From: Heterobilharzia americana
Lineage: Eukaryota; Platyhelminthes; Trematoda; Strigeidida; Schistosomatidae
Length of the DNA stretch: 64,000 bases
Direction of reading: 5' to 3'
Assembly: GCA_944470555.2 (NCBI GenBank)
Contig: OX104134.1
Location: forward strand, 97,582,701-97,646,700
Each line of letters starts with the position of its first letter. The stretch's first letter is position 1. The notes beneath the pieces were generated by a model. The model was not told where the DNA came from. It saw only the letters and a list, made by a program, of their open reading frames with translations, and searched no databases. The position numbers were made by a program, and so were the translations under genes. Of this stretch, positions 35,346-47,400 are shown piece after piece.

Positions 35346-36257
35346 CCACGCGCACAACCCCACCACTCGGTCACAACAATTGGCGACGACGATTGTCTGA
35401 TTGACAGTGTCTATCTCGTTGGATAATCTCAAACCTATTTTACAACTGCAGCAGACTCAAAATGAAGCAGATCAACTGAAATTAATTGAAGCCCTTACTC
35501 AAAAGCTTCCAAGTCAAATGCCTTCAGCATCCTATTCAGATAAATATGATAGCATTCCCAATTCTATCAGTGAGTTTAATTATGATCCTATGACTGGTCT
35601 CATCTTCGATTCATGGTTTAATCGCTATGAAGATGCCTTTCGTATTGAATGCTCCACACCTGATGATGCAGCCAAAGTTCGTCTGTTATTACGCAAACTT
35701 GGTACTGTTGAACATAACAAATATGTCAATTTTAACCTGCCGAAAAATCCCCGTGAGTTATCTTTTGATGAGACAATCGGCGCTTTCTCAGATATTTGGC
35801 GAACAATCATCCCTGTTTAATATTCGTTATCAATGTTTTCAATTATCTAAATTACCTGCCGATGATTATCTGACGTATGCTGGTAAAGTAAATCGGGAAT
35901 GTGAGAGGTTTAAGCTTAACGAAATGACGGCGGACCAATTTAAATGTCTAATCTTTATTTGTGGTTTGCAGAACGCTGAAGATGCCGACATTCGAATCAG
36001 AATTCTGTCACGCATAGAACAAGATCCAAAAATGACACTGCAGATGGTGACAGCTGAATGCCAACGCTTGATCAATTTGAAGCATGATGCAGATAGAGTA
36101 CATCAAAAGTACCAGCCATCTGATTTGGGTTCAATCAATTCAGTGAAAACCCCACACTCTACAGCCAAGCACATGCAACGTAAATCAAAATCGCCAGGCG
36201 AACCTCCTAATGTCAAACCTCCTTCAGTTTGTTGGTATTATGGCTCATGGCATTTTG
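35346..36257 (+). pseudogene. Gypsy-type gag fragment
   Basis: Plus-strand gag of another Gypsy element. It begins with a leader containing TGGCGACGACG at 35381 (a possible primer site; compare TGGCGA in the tandem Gypsy). The first frame (to 35820) contains LIFDSWFNRYEDAFRIE and AAKVRLLLRKL. A frameshift near 35790 leads to LPADDYLTYAGKVNRECERF, DQFKCLIFICGL, DADIRIRILSRIEQDP and ECQRLINLKHD, the conserved capsid blocks of trematode Gypsy gags. It breaks off inside the first zinc knuckle (VCWYYGSWHFV), where LINE sequence starts. No initiating ATG is clear for the first frame. No pol follows. Confidence 0.75.
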
Positions 36258-37396
36258 TGAAGTAACCTGGTTAGTGGATTGAATTTTGTCAGGTCTCTCT
36301 TACCTGCAGCCTGTTCAGCTTCACTTGGCGATGTGTCGTACAAGTATGTATTGTCTTTGCGCACGCTCTTTTTTTACTTCTGTCCAGTGTTTTATACATT
36401 GTACTCATTTCATCTTCTCGTTGTGGCTGCTTGCACTGGTTTGTCTTCTGCTTCACCATCCTCCTCTCTCTACTCTATCAGCTTCCATGTATCCATCGAG
36501 ATCCATTCCTTTTCTTCTTCCTTCCTAATACGGTTATGCAGATTTCTTTCTACATCTCTTCCAAAGACTCCCAATGTTTTTCCACACAGTTTTCTTCAGG
36601 GATGTTCCTCGATAACTCCCATTTTGTCTTCATAGCTGCCGTGAAGATTTCCTTTGTAGTTTTTGTAGAATTTTGATGTTCTCAACTGCAGTCTTGTCCT
36701 GTACTGATTGTAATTGTCTGTAGAATTCCTCCTTCTTCTCTTCATCTGAATTATTTGTAGGTCTATTGCGTAGCATTGTATGATTGTGACTTTCCTTCCT
36801 TTTGAGTTGAATCTTGCTGTCATGATCCTGATCCTGCAGGAGGAGATTGGTTCTCACTGCATGAGAGAGAGAGAGAGACTTCGATGCTCTTCAAGGGACA
36901 TCATGATAGACACTCCATAACTCAGTGTGCTGTGCTCGTAGTTGTCGTCTGGGTGACAATATCGAGTAGATTATTGACTCTGAAGTTGACAGATGGGAGA
37001 GTCCACTCCCATTCCATCTGCATATTCCTCGCAGACTCCAAGCACTTCTATGCTATACCTTCTCATCTCTTTGGCAATCTGGACAGCCTTGCTAGGTTCA
37101 TACATGTTGTGGACATTCCATCTTCCCATGTTTACTTTCACTTTCATCGAGAGAAGGGAAGACACATCGGCCAATTGGCTTGCCGAAGACTTTTACCAAC
37201 TGGCGTCATTTCGCCTCTCCGATTCCAGCGAGGAATAAGTTTGATTTTATTTTTTATATTTTCTTTGTGTTTTGAAGTTTGTTTAGTGGTTGGATTGGTT
37301 TTCCGGGATAGGGTTGCTAACCCTATGCCTAACCTTCTCTCTTTATCCGAAATTAGGACCGGCTAGTAGCTAGTGAAGTAGTTAACCAGGCGAGGT
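36258..37396 (-). pseudogene. RTE-type LINE 5' end and endonuclease, third copy, internally deleted
   Basis: Same LINE as in the palindrome arms. 5' end at 37396 (aacctcgcctggt). The minus-strand frame 37174-36971 reads MKVKVNMGRWNVHNMYEPSK...AKEMRRYSIEVLGVCEEY, the start of an RTE endonuclease ('TWNVRTMYEAGK...EMRRYxIDVLGISETRW', catalytic Glu kept). 36857-36630 holds the KGRKVTIIQCYAIDLQI-like block. Compared with the right arm, about 440 bp (54290-54725, including the 'MGDMNAK' block) is missing. The copy stops at 36258 where the gag fragment begins. Confidence 0.75.
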
Positions 37397-39899
37397 TACA
37401 TTTGCAATACTGCGGTCAATTTTTAGCTGTATCATCGGGAATCTGTAACCACTGGTCCTTAATATTTTCGTAGAATCAACTGTCTAAAATGAGCCCAACT
37501 ACATGATTCAGACCTGCAGCCAGTAGTTTCGTAGATTACTGGTATGTATGCGTGGTCTCTCTTACCTTTTTGCAGCTTTATCATACTTGAATCGAGGTTG
37601 TTGGTATCTCCACGTGTTCAAGGCTATCGTAGTCGCTTCAAGATTTCGATGAATCATCTACCTGATAATTAAGCTGAAATGTGTAAAATAGGTCAATGAT
37701 TAAGGAATGAATTGATATTAAAGTAAAATATGGGTCAAATCTTGTCAACGAAGTGAAAATTGGTGATTATGATGATAATAGAAGAGAAGTGTACCAAAGT
37801 GAACTAAATTTGACAAAATGAATTGTTAAGGCCAAGGTAGAGAAAGTGGTTTCACAAAACGTTTTTGTTCATGTATAGCTAATGCTTCAGCTATGCATAA
37901 GTGGTGGAAACGTAAACCTTCGGAGTAGTTCAATTTAACTTTGTAAATTATTTTAAAGGATGAACCTCGAGGTGCTGAGTGTGTCAATTCAACAAGGTGT
38001 ACTCATATGGATGAAGTCGATTATCACAATGACATCTAGAATAATACGAATGTAACTTCGTTTCTGAGACTGCTTCTCAGTGAACTGTACTATGTACTGT
38101 GCATATCCTTCATTAAGTGGTTGGATGTCAAATATGCACCACAAACTATTTGAATTGTTAGATGCTGAGAAAAACTTGCATGCGTTCTGAAGTTGTCTGT
38201 TGGCTCAATCGAACTAAAGTAGTTGCCCAAATATGTGATCAACTGTTTTGTTCAGTTTTCAAACTACATGGTGTCGAATACAATTCCTACATATTACAGG
38301 TGCGAAATACACACCAAATAGAAACCGTTTTCCACCTGAAAAATATATTTTCTCCCCATTTTGTGTCGAACATATTTTTGTCACGCTGGCCCTTTATGGT
38401 GATTTGAAAAACAAAATAATCCCCCTACGCAAAAACTCGTCAATGAAGCCTGTTGTCTAATGTGACACGATTCGGACGTTCAAATCTGTAATATACAATC
38501 TAAAGAGTAGTTTCAAGGGAGGGGTTTTGTTGGCTTTAACTGTCAACAACAGTCATAGAAGTTTAAGGACTTATGTACGACAGTGTGCACAGAAAGGAAG
38601 TTGATGGTGAGCGGTAGTTCTTTACGTTATAAACATACAAGAGACCGGTATTTTTTATTTGCGCATCTTGTCTTTAAGTAAATAATAATAGGAGTGGCAT
38701 TGGTACTTACACTTACAACTTTGTCACTGGTTCCTTAAATTTCTCAAAAGCATACATCTTCTTTAAGTCAAATCAATAATCCAGAACAACTAATTATTCA
38801 AGAAATTTGCAGACTTTTGTATTCGGTCTGGTGACTGATTTTGAGTTACGTGTACAACGATTTGTAGCATCCCGTGAAAGAGAGTTTTGAAAATTGAACC
38901 TCTATACACAGCTGAAATTAGTGACCTTGAATATATGCCTGGATCTAGAAGTTATGAAGTTTCTTAATGTTGACCCAATATTGACTACCGACCATCAACC
39001 AACTTGTCCCCCTCTATATAACCTGAAGATTTCTCACTCATAGGTTCCATAACAAATAAACTGCATTAAAACCACAGTCAAAAGGTTGCAAAGTAAAAAT
39101 TGAAACTCAGTTAACTTTGCTAGTATTACTCTTATCATTCAGTACAATCTCATGGCCAACAATTGTCGCGACTATGTAGTATAGACAGTGTCCAGTTATC
39201 ACGTTTTCTCAGTGACACCGAGATCGCTTGGTGATGTGATGTACATTGGGTTACGGGAAAAATATTTCTCCCGGTTGAAATGCTGAAGAAAGTGGCCAAC
39301 CAAAAAAAATACATTCATAGCATGATGAGAATGCATCGGTTAACTTATCGATACTTAGACCAGATGGTTATTCGAAACCGAATTCTAGTGTTGCTGAGAC
39401 TCGTTGGTGACTTTCAGACTTGGGATATAGAACTCTATTCATTTACAAGTACTAGCCCATCTGTATTCTGCTTCTGAAATACAAATATGTTATATCGTAA
39501 CACTACACCTATGTTACACTACTAAATATCGTGTATATCCAATCGCGTCGTTATTAATTCCATAACTTAAAATGTAGCCAAATTGGGAAACGTGCAATGA
39601 ATGCGTTGAAGATCGTCAGTATAAAAATATGCCAATTCTTCAAGTAAGTATTAAATTTACCTGAGCTCGATTTCTGCCTAGCATATTAGTGCATCACTGA
39701 AGCTTTCATTTTATTTAGTGTCAAAATGTATGAGGCAAGACTGAACTATGGTGTATAAGGAAAGTGAATTCGAATTTGATTTCGTGGTCGTAATCCTTAC
39801 TAAACGAAATAACACCCAACTATTTGAATTCTTAAATTGTAAATAATTTCGTCAGTTAATCTTCGCATCAATAGCGTGTTATAAGTACAGTGTACTAGG
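37397..39899. other. AT-rich region without recognisable gene
   Basis: Several open frames of 60-80 codons on the plus strand at 38160-38460 lack motifs and splice context I can support. No repeat family was recognised. Confidence 0.4.
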
Positions 39900-40170
39900 C
39901 ATGGAAAATGTGCGACAAGAAATAGCAGAACTTTCGAACCCATATGTCCAATCAATGACGGGATAATACAAGCAACAACGTAAAAAACTACACCCATTAC
40001 ACAAGAATTGGCTATCGTGACTCGGTAGCCTAGTGAGTAAGGCTCTGACGTTTGAAGCAATTGGTCAAGGGTTCAAGTTCTAGTGGAGATAACATTGCTC
40101 ACTGGGAGACATTTGCATCCAGCTAACAAGTCCGAAGTAGGACCCATCATTATCATACTACTGAAGACTA
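39900..40170 (+). repeat. hammerhead SINE relic with dimer-like order
   Basis: A tail module (ccaatcaatgacgggataatacaagca, near 39948-39975) related to the tail at 32135-32165 precedes a new tRNA-like head (ggtagcctagtgagtaag near 40025; gggttcaagttct near 40070), the linker attgctcactgggagac, and a ruined hammerhead core at 40116-40165 (ctaacaag instead of ctgangag; GAAA lost). Tail-then-head order suggests the relic of a tandem dimer. Confidence 0.5.
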
Positions 40171-40589
40171 CAAAAAAGAACCGCAGAATCATGTGACTCC
40201 TAGTTTATTCAGGTAGTGGTGAATAATCAGCATGCATGGTGATAACTTTCATGCTTCATCAGGTGAAAGTGTCTTCAAAAAGGTGGCGAAATTCAACAGA
40301 GTATGGGTATCATAGGATGGTTGTATAATTTATAGTGTAAAACACAATTTAATGCATAGATGATGATGTTATGAAGGTACGAGAACACGTAGTAAGGCGC
40401 ATTAACTAATGTCTTTTGGTGCGCATAAAGAGGGCAGATTTACATCCACACATTCCAAACTATCGCAACTTGAAAGGCCCGGTGATAGCATTTTGGGCTC
40501 CAAAGGAAAACAATGAAAGAAACCTAAGGTTCTCCCATGGTTCCAAAATATGTCTAGATGATGAGTGTTAACTAACACATTTCGCCCAA

Positions 40590-40700
40590 GATAATTTCCA
40601 TTGTATGTGTATCACACAGTGAAACAGTATTATTTAATAATGACGTTTCGAGTAGAATTTATTGCTGAAAATCACGTCAAGATATTCTTGATTCAATTAC
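40590..40700. repeat. relic of a foldback repeat family
   Basis: The segment tatcacacagtgaaacagtattatttaataatgacgtttcgag resembles the hairpin-forming repeats at 61191-61425 and 62093-62246. Only part of the unit is visible. Confidence 0.35.
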
Positions 40701-41085
40701 ACTGCCCGAATTCTACTGTGATATAAATTTCTCCAAAGATATTTTTGTGAACCAGATTCAAACATGCAGAAATAAACTAACTTTTCCACATTTAAGCAGA
40801 AATAAAGTATAATACACTCATAATCTAGTCTACCATCCTCCTAATTAAGTCAATAAATAAGACAGTCAGAAAAAGAAAATTACTGTGTAACTTGTCTAGA
40901 AAATGAGAATTAAAAAACTGTCTTAAAAAGAATCGGGTACAGAAAGCAATTTTATAAAAAGATTCATATAAAGCTAGCACTATAAAATAGTTAGCGTAAA
41001 ATTGTCTAACAAGAAAATAAATATTATATGATAATCATGATGATTAGTTATTAGGTCACAGCCAGTCTGTAGGTTTTAAATCACT

Positions 41086-41469
41086 TTAACATCGTTGACG
41101 CATCTCTCGTAATTTCGCTTTCCGTTCACGCATTGCAAGTTTTAATGCTTCTTTTTTTTCATCTGGATCCCAACCACAAGCTACAGATGTAATATTTTCG
41201 GAACTAGCGGGCTCTTGTTTTAATGCACAGGCACTGTGTTTTCCAATTGGACGATGAACGAAACAAAAGGCACGTTTACACCCTGAACATTTACTGGCTG
41301 ATAGGGATACACAATCACTATCAGCCAGTAATTGACATTTCGATTCTGTGCATAAGCGTTGCATAAGTTTTATCATTCCTTCCATATCATTAGGATGAAC
41401 TTCATCAAGTTTAGCTGAGGCAGTTTTTGCTTTAATAGTTGGATTAGTAGTGTTTCCTACTGATCTTGT
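41086..41469 (-). CDS. terminal exon of the AN1-like gene
   Basis: The exon opens in phase 0 after a pyrimidine tract and AG (41470-41471 on the plus strand) and ends with TAA at 41086-41088. It encodes 127 residues: a Lys/Ala-rich start, MEGMIKLMQRLC, a Cys-rich AN1-like module (Cys pair, then CSGC, FC, H, H, C spacing) and the C-terminal helix KLAMRERKAKLREMRQRC. Low codon decay and a strong splice acceptor support a live exon. Confidence 0.7.
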   Translation of the reverse strand, partial: TRSVGNTTNPTIKAKTASAKLDEVHPNDMEGMIKLMQRLCTESKCQLLADSDCVSLSASKCSGCKRAFCFVHRPIGKHSACALKQEPASSENITSVACGWDPDEKKEALKLAMRERKAKLREMRQRC

Positions 41470-44400
41470 CTGGAGATGAAATTGAGGGGAAAAAATTATC
41501 ATTTACTGCATGTTCAGTGCTGCACATCTATCTAGAGAGAAAACCTAATCAATTGAGAATAATATAGGAGACCTGATATAAATAAGGACAATAAATTGTG
41601 TCTGAACGTTATCCAGCAAGCGATACTGTTTCATTGTGTGACAGACTAAAATGGAAGATGAGAATAAAAAATTCGACTAAACTAGCTTAACAAGTGAATC
41701 TGTGTTTACTCTTTTACAGCAACAAGTTGGAACAAGACAACAGATGTACAGCTATTTCAACCAATCATTTTGTTGCCAATGTTTATAGGTACTGTCTTCC
41801 TACACTAAAATAAGATGCATGTGATCAACCATAATATGGCAAAAAGAAAGCATCATTGTCACGATTACAAATCTGGTAAACACATTGCATCATTTTGAAC
41901 ATAGGAACCGAGTGGCATGAAACCTCAAAAAACAGTATATCCACCGACCACTACACCACTCCTGTTTGGTAACACACTATCGAAATGGAAGATGGCGTTA
42001 TTTATGTAACGATCCAAAATGTCACATCAGCATGTCAAGGTAAGGAAGCACCACGTTCATTGATGGATGAGAAAGTAATCAAAAGTAATTGAATGTCATA
42101 AAAAGCAGGGACAAAACAATAAAGAAATGCAGTATGACAATGAAGACTCAGATAATGCATGCGTGCATCAGTGCCACTGAACTCTATAAGCTACAGTCTC
42201 CAAGTATCGAATTTGATTGACACAGACACAAATCGAGTCGTCCGTATTTCCCTAAACGGCTCATACCAGCAGTCAGAGACTTCGTAAATTGATGACACGC
42301 TTTAGTTTGGATGCCTTTGATATAATCTAGTTAACATTCATAGACGGTGTGACTAGAGATGCGTAATTCATTTCCCAATCATCGAAGTCAATGAAGATTT
42401 ACAACATCTCCAAATGACTTACCTAAATGGTGCCCTCATATACCAACTGAGCATAGATGAGCCTCACTACCTCCTGTTTCCTGCCGCCAGTAAGGTGCAT
42501 ACACACACCAGCCCGTACCACCACGTGATTGGAGTCCAAACAATTACTCCAGAAAGAGCGGCAATCCTCCGATGATGGTTGGCTTACAGTAATATGATCT
42601 GTCTGTGTCCATCGTTACTTTGAAGTCGGTGGACGCCATGTAAGACAGTGTCTCTCTCCTTGTGCTTAAAGTTAGTGCTGGTCAGAAATGTGACTGTCAA
42701 AACAAAATTGCGAGAGACGATCACCACTGTCCGTTCGCTGGCATCGGATTCCGTAAATAACCCCAAGATGCCTTCTGATCGGCTCAGCTCACCTTACCTA
42801 CTTGAGCGTTAAACTCACATGACATTATAACTACATCTGGTTGTTTTGCTTTCTGTAGCAAATTTTACAGCCTTTATAGAATTCATGCTTTGCATCATCC
42901 GAACTACAGTCGGTGGGTGAGTAGGGGAAGATTACGAATAGGCATTACCTAGCCTAACGATCCTTCCTAGTCCTTACAGATCCATTCAGTCAAACAGCAT
43001 ATGAAAGGCTCTTGAGAAGCGCACTTTCTGCTCCACAGTTCAATGCTATACCCACACCAACCAGCGAGTCCACGACAGCTAGTCACTGGGTCCCCTGGTA
43101 CTCTTAAGGTGCATTTTGCAGATTCCCTACTACGGACAGATGAGGTCAATTTAATAACCACACTCGGGTCCTGTATGTCTCACAGACAGCATACATCCAT
43201 GGTTCGTGATTCTAGAGTTGTAGTGAGTGATCCTTCCTGGCCGATTTGGCATAGAGTTTGGACGTTGAAAGCTCTTACATGAAATCGATGGAGAGTCTTA
43301 CGAGATTAAAAATAAAGTTTTGATGGCTTTCATCGTTCATAATGGTTGCAGAGTGAGAGGTTGGGTAAGGTGTAAGAGGCTTGGTATCAGGAAGTGAGAG
43401 TGAAGAGAACAGAGTTGAGGAGGGGAGGTTATGTTTGATTAGGTCTTGTGTACTACTGGAAGCGTGCAGGTAGTTGACATTTCCCGGCTTCCCACACCAT
43501 GGAAAGCTATTTCTTCTTAAGGTATCTGAAAGAGAAAAGATGTATGTGACGTAGAGTCCATGGAACGTCTGCTTGAGGACTGTCACAAGAGGCCTTTTGC
43601 GGGTTGTTGTTTTGAAGTTTGTTTGTTCTAAAACAGATAGAGAAAACATATACAGCTGACACTAAAAGAACATCAATGAAAAGGATGGGACCATGATAAC
43701 CACTCAAGACAGGAAGTTGAGCAAGACACCTTGAAATACAGATCAACAGGTACACATCAACGATTCAGTTGCCCAGCTATCAGCCGATCCGTACCCTGAT
43801 GGGACACCGATGTCAATCCTCGAAGTCTCCCCGAAGTTGAAAAAGCTGTTTAAAACCTGAAACAACCCAAAGCAACAGGACCTGACGGTTTTTCAATAGG
43901 AAATTTTAAGGGAGGTAGGAAATTACTGGTAGAGTAACGGACGCACTAGAACTCACCAACCTCACTGATCATCCAAGCTCATAAGAGTGAAGAGAAGTCT
44001 TTCTGTGAAAAACACAGTGGGGTGTTTCACTAACGTCATGCTCAAGATCCTTGAGTCCATAGTTATTCAACGCCTAACCGGAGCTCGATGACAACAAACT
44101 CCAGAAAACCAGGCAGCTTTTAGAACTGGATGACGATGTGTGGATTCGATTTTCATGCTTCGTCAGGCTCTTGAATACACGCATACTTGCCGGCAGCAGA
44201 TGCCTGGCATATTTATTGACCTGAAGGAGGCATTTAACGCTGTCGACCATGAGATATTATGGTAGTGTTTGAGCATGAAAGGAGCACCAAAGAAGTATAT
44301 AGTGCTAATCAAGGATCTTTACTTGATCTGTCACGGAAGCCCGCTCTCACTGTTCCTGTCGAACTTTTTCACGGATATATTGGTGGAAATAACCTCAGGT

Positions 44401-47400
44401 AGCTTCAATTTTATGAAGATTGACCTATTCCCTGGAGAGCATGTGACTGACTTGGAGTGCACAGACTAAACTACCTAGTTAGGCGAAGGCGCTGACGAAC
44501 TTCAGGATCTTTTCAATGAATCGTTAGACAGAATTATGACATACGTTTCGAATCTGTTGAATGAAAGATGATGCTTCAAGAGTGGTCCAGACCAACTTGT
44601 GCAATGGGGAAAGGAGTGGTAGAGTACGTTGATCATTTCACTTACTCAGGAATTTGCATCAGTCAAAGGTCAACTTAGGACCTGATACTACTGTGTGGTG
44701 GTCCAAGTTGCTACACCTAATATCAACACATCAAACCAGAAGTACTAAGATGATGGACATAGAAATATAAGAGAAAACAGTCAAAAGTGGTAAAAAGTCA
44801 TCGAAAGGGAGGAAACAGGAGCGAGACAATAATGAAATTTGGTATGATGATGAAGATAATATGTTGATACATCTGCGCCAATGACATCGATTCTGCACGG
44901 TATCACCTAGATCCTCCCAACCACTGGTTTCTGTTATCACGTGGACCCCAATCGCTAAGTCTGCGCTTACCTATGCTATTCAGACCACTTGTCAAAGAGT
45001 GATGAAATTTTTAAATCTTGTCGTCTCTATTAATTTTTCAGCCTGAATCTACTTCAGCTAACATCGTGAGACAAGGCAGACGGTGACTAGGCATGCGCAA
45101 TACATATCCCAGCCATTCCATTGGATGAAGGTTCATAACCTCATCAACTGACATTCCTCCTCTGCCCAATACTCTGCGTCTGATATCTACTCAACTAACG
45201 CTGTGGCAGCAAGACACGAGGCTAATGCTACAAAGGCAAAGCTGGTCAAACACCTGAAGTCTCCCCATGTCTATTCACCGAACAATGTGGATACTTATAC
45301 GGATTGATCATCTACATACAATGATAGTACCGTTTCGGGAAAAGAATGAAATACCGTTAAGTGCCAATAAATATAATTTCAATTAAAGCGGCTAAAATAA
45401 GCGACGAACAGAAAGGAAAACCATGGAGAAATAAATTGATACTCTGCGAGTTAACTTTAATATATCATTAACTAAAATTAATTCTAGAGGGTCAGATATC
45501 CCCCAACAATTTACACTATGAAGAAAGCTACTTTTAGTTTGACTCATAACGAACCGAATATTTCATAACAATAAGATTGAAAATAACAACTGGTTCAGCT
45601 GATATCGTTTGTTACGTTATTACGAAAGCCGATTAAATCAGGATAGACTATGTTCCCTGAGAAAATATTGCAAGAAGTAGACAAGTGCAACAGGGTTGAT
45701 CCCTAGAAGTAAAATGAACCTGAGACTCATTGGTTTAAGAAGTTGAGTGAGTCACGGGTTCGAACACCGGTCCATTTACCGAAGTTTAGGTAGGAGTAGA
45801 ACAAAATAGCAAATGAGAGAGTAAAAGCTTATTAATATCGCCTTTCAAAGACGGAAAACAAAACTATCGTATCCAAAAGTTTACAAAAATCATTTACTAT
45901 GAAAAAAACTAAGATATCCACAGAAATATTCGATTAATAATAAGACTCAAAAAAGTAAGCGTTCATCCTCTTATCGTAGCTATAATTGGTTAACTTTTGT
46001 GTTATGATTATAGTAAAAGTAGAACCTGTGATGTATTCTAACAGTAAATGTAGCTAGCCGATAATTTTAGACCAATTCCTTAGCGACTGAAGTGAAACAA
46101 AATCTGGTCAACAGTCGGACCTCGTAGCTCAGTTGGTAAAGCACCGGGCTGGAAACCCGAAATTCACCGCGATCCAGATTTTCATTTCACTTTCAATCAT
46201 CACGCAGTATTAAGAAACACACTAAGCAAACTTGTACATATTCGAGCTGTAGGTAATGAATGACACCCATTTAACAAAGTTTAATCATACCTCCAGGATG
46301 TCCAAATTTTGACAGATGGAGCAGTGTTCCAACCCATAACCGACTGGTTGAAAGTCAACCGCTTAAACCAGTAAGCAACAACCCAACCCTTTGAGATACT
46401 GGACGTTTATATGAGATTCTGTAAAGCTTTGTGTCTTAACTTCATTGACCATTCATATGGTGAATAAAATTGAGGCTAAGGCTGCATTTCAGGTGTATAT
46501 CTCAGAAAACTTTCATGTCAGGCGGCATATGTTTTAAGGAATTCATGGGAGAGAAGTTAGTCAATAAGGCGGTAATCAGCTACACTAAAAAAATAAACTT
46601 ATTATTTATTAACTAAAGTCTTATCGACTTACATTTGACTTATCCCGGTTACGACTACGACTACGTGAGTGAACGATTTCCGACTTGCGTTGTTGTTGAC
46701 CTTTTAAAGGTGGTAATCCTAAACGCTGACGTTTTTTAGCCTCCATGTACAGTTGGTGTTGTTTCAGTCTAGCTTTCAGTTCATCTTCTTTTCTTTTCTG
46801 TTGAACACCTGCACGACAAATTGCTTCGTGTCCACATTGACTTACTGGAGCAATATGTTCACTACACCAAGGGCAAAGCCAATAATCCTCAGGAACTGTT
46901 TGCATGAAGCTATCAACTTTAACAATCTTCTTTTTGTTATGCTCAGCTTGTTTATTTCGTTGTCTTTCTTTGCGTATACGCCTAGCACGTTTTCGACCAA
47001 TCTAAATTATCACACATACACATGGTGAGAAAAACAAACGACAAACTGAAACATCGATATCATACAAAGTTTGTCTGACTGAATAATAAGTAGCATGTCC
47101 TCAAAGTCTATGAGGGAAACTTCTATCCAACAAAGAAACAGGTTAACAACCGTTTACAGATTTGTTAACTAGTTCATGAGCCACATGTATCGTGCAACAG
47201 TTTATGATATTAGCCTAACTACTTAAAACCCGATACATGTGACAGGATTTAAATTCACCATCCACAGTACCAATTTTCAAAACGATTGGCTTAACTATCA
47301 TGTCAATCCATGATGAATCCCAAACGGAAATCAATGAATAAATCCCCATAACCCTCCAAACTGAAAATTTTAAATGTCATTGGTGGAACTAAACTTAAGT

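Noticed and set aside
36865..36885. GA-repeat as a regulatory element
   Set aside because: Simple microsatellite within LINE DNA; nothing supports a regulatory role.
39800..40060. 86-codon minus-strand hydrophobic frame
   Set aside because: Overlaps the hammerhead SINE tail and head modules and has no homology I recognise.
43275..43649. 124-codon minus-strand open frame
   Set aside because: Ser/Thr-rich composition, no domain, no splice context and a competing frame on both strands; probably a chance frame in intronic DNA.
46115..46180. Functional tRNA-Ser (GGA)
   Set aside because: Good A box and anticodon stem but no acceptor stem pairing, poor B box and no variable arm expected for tRNA-Ser.
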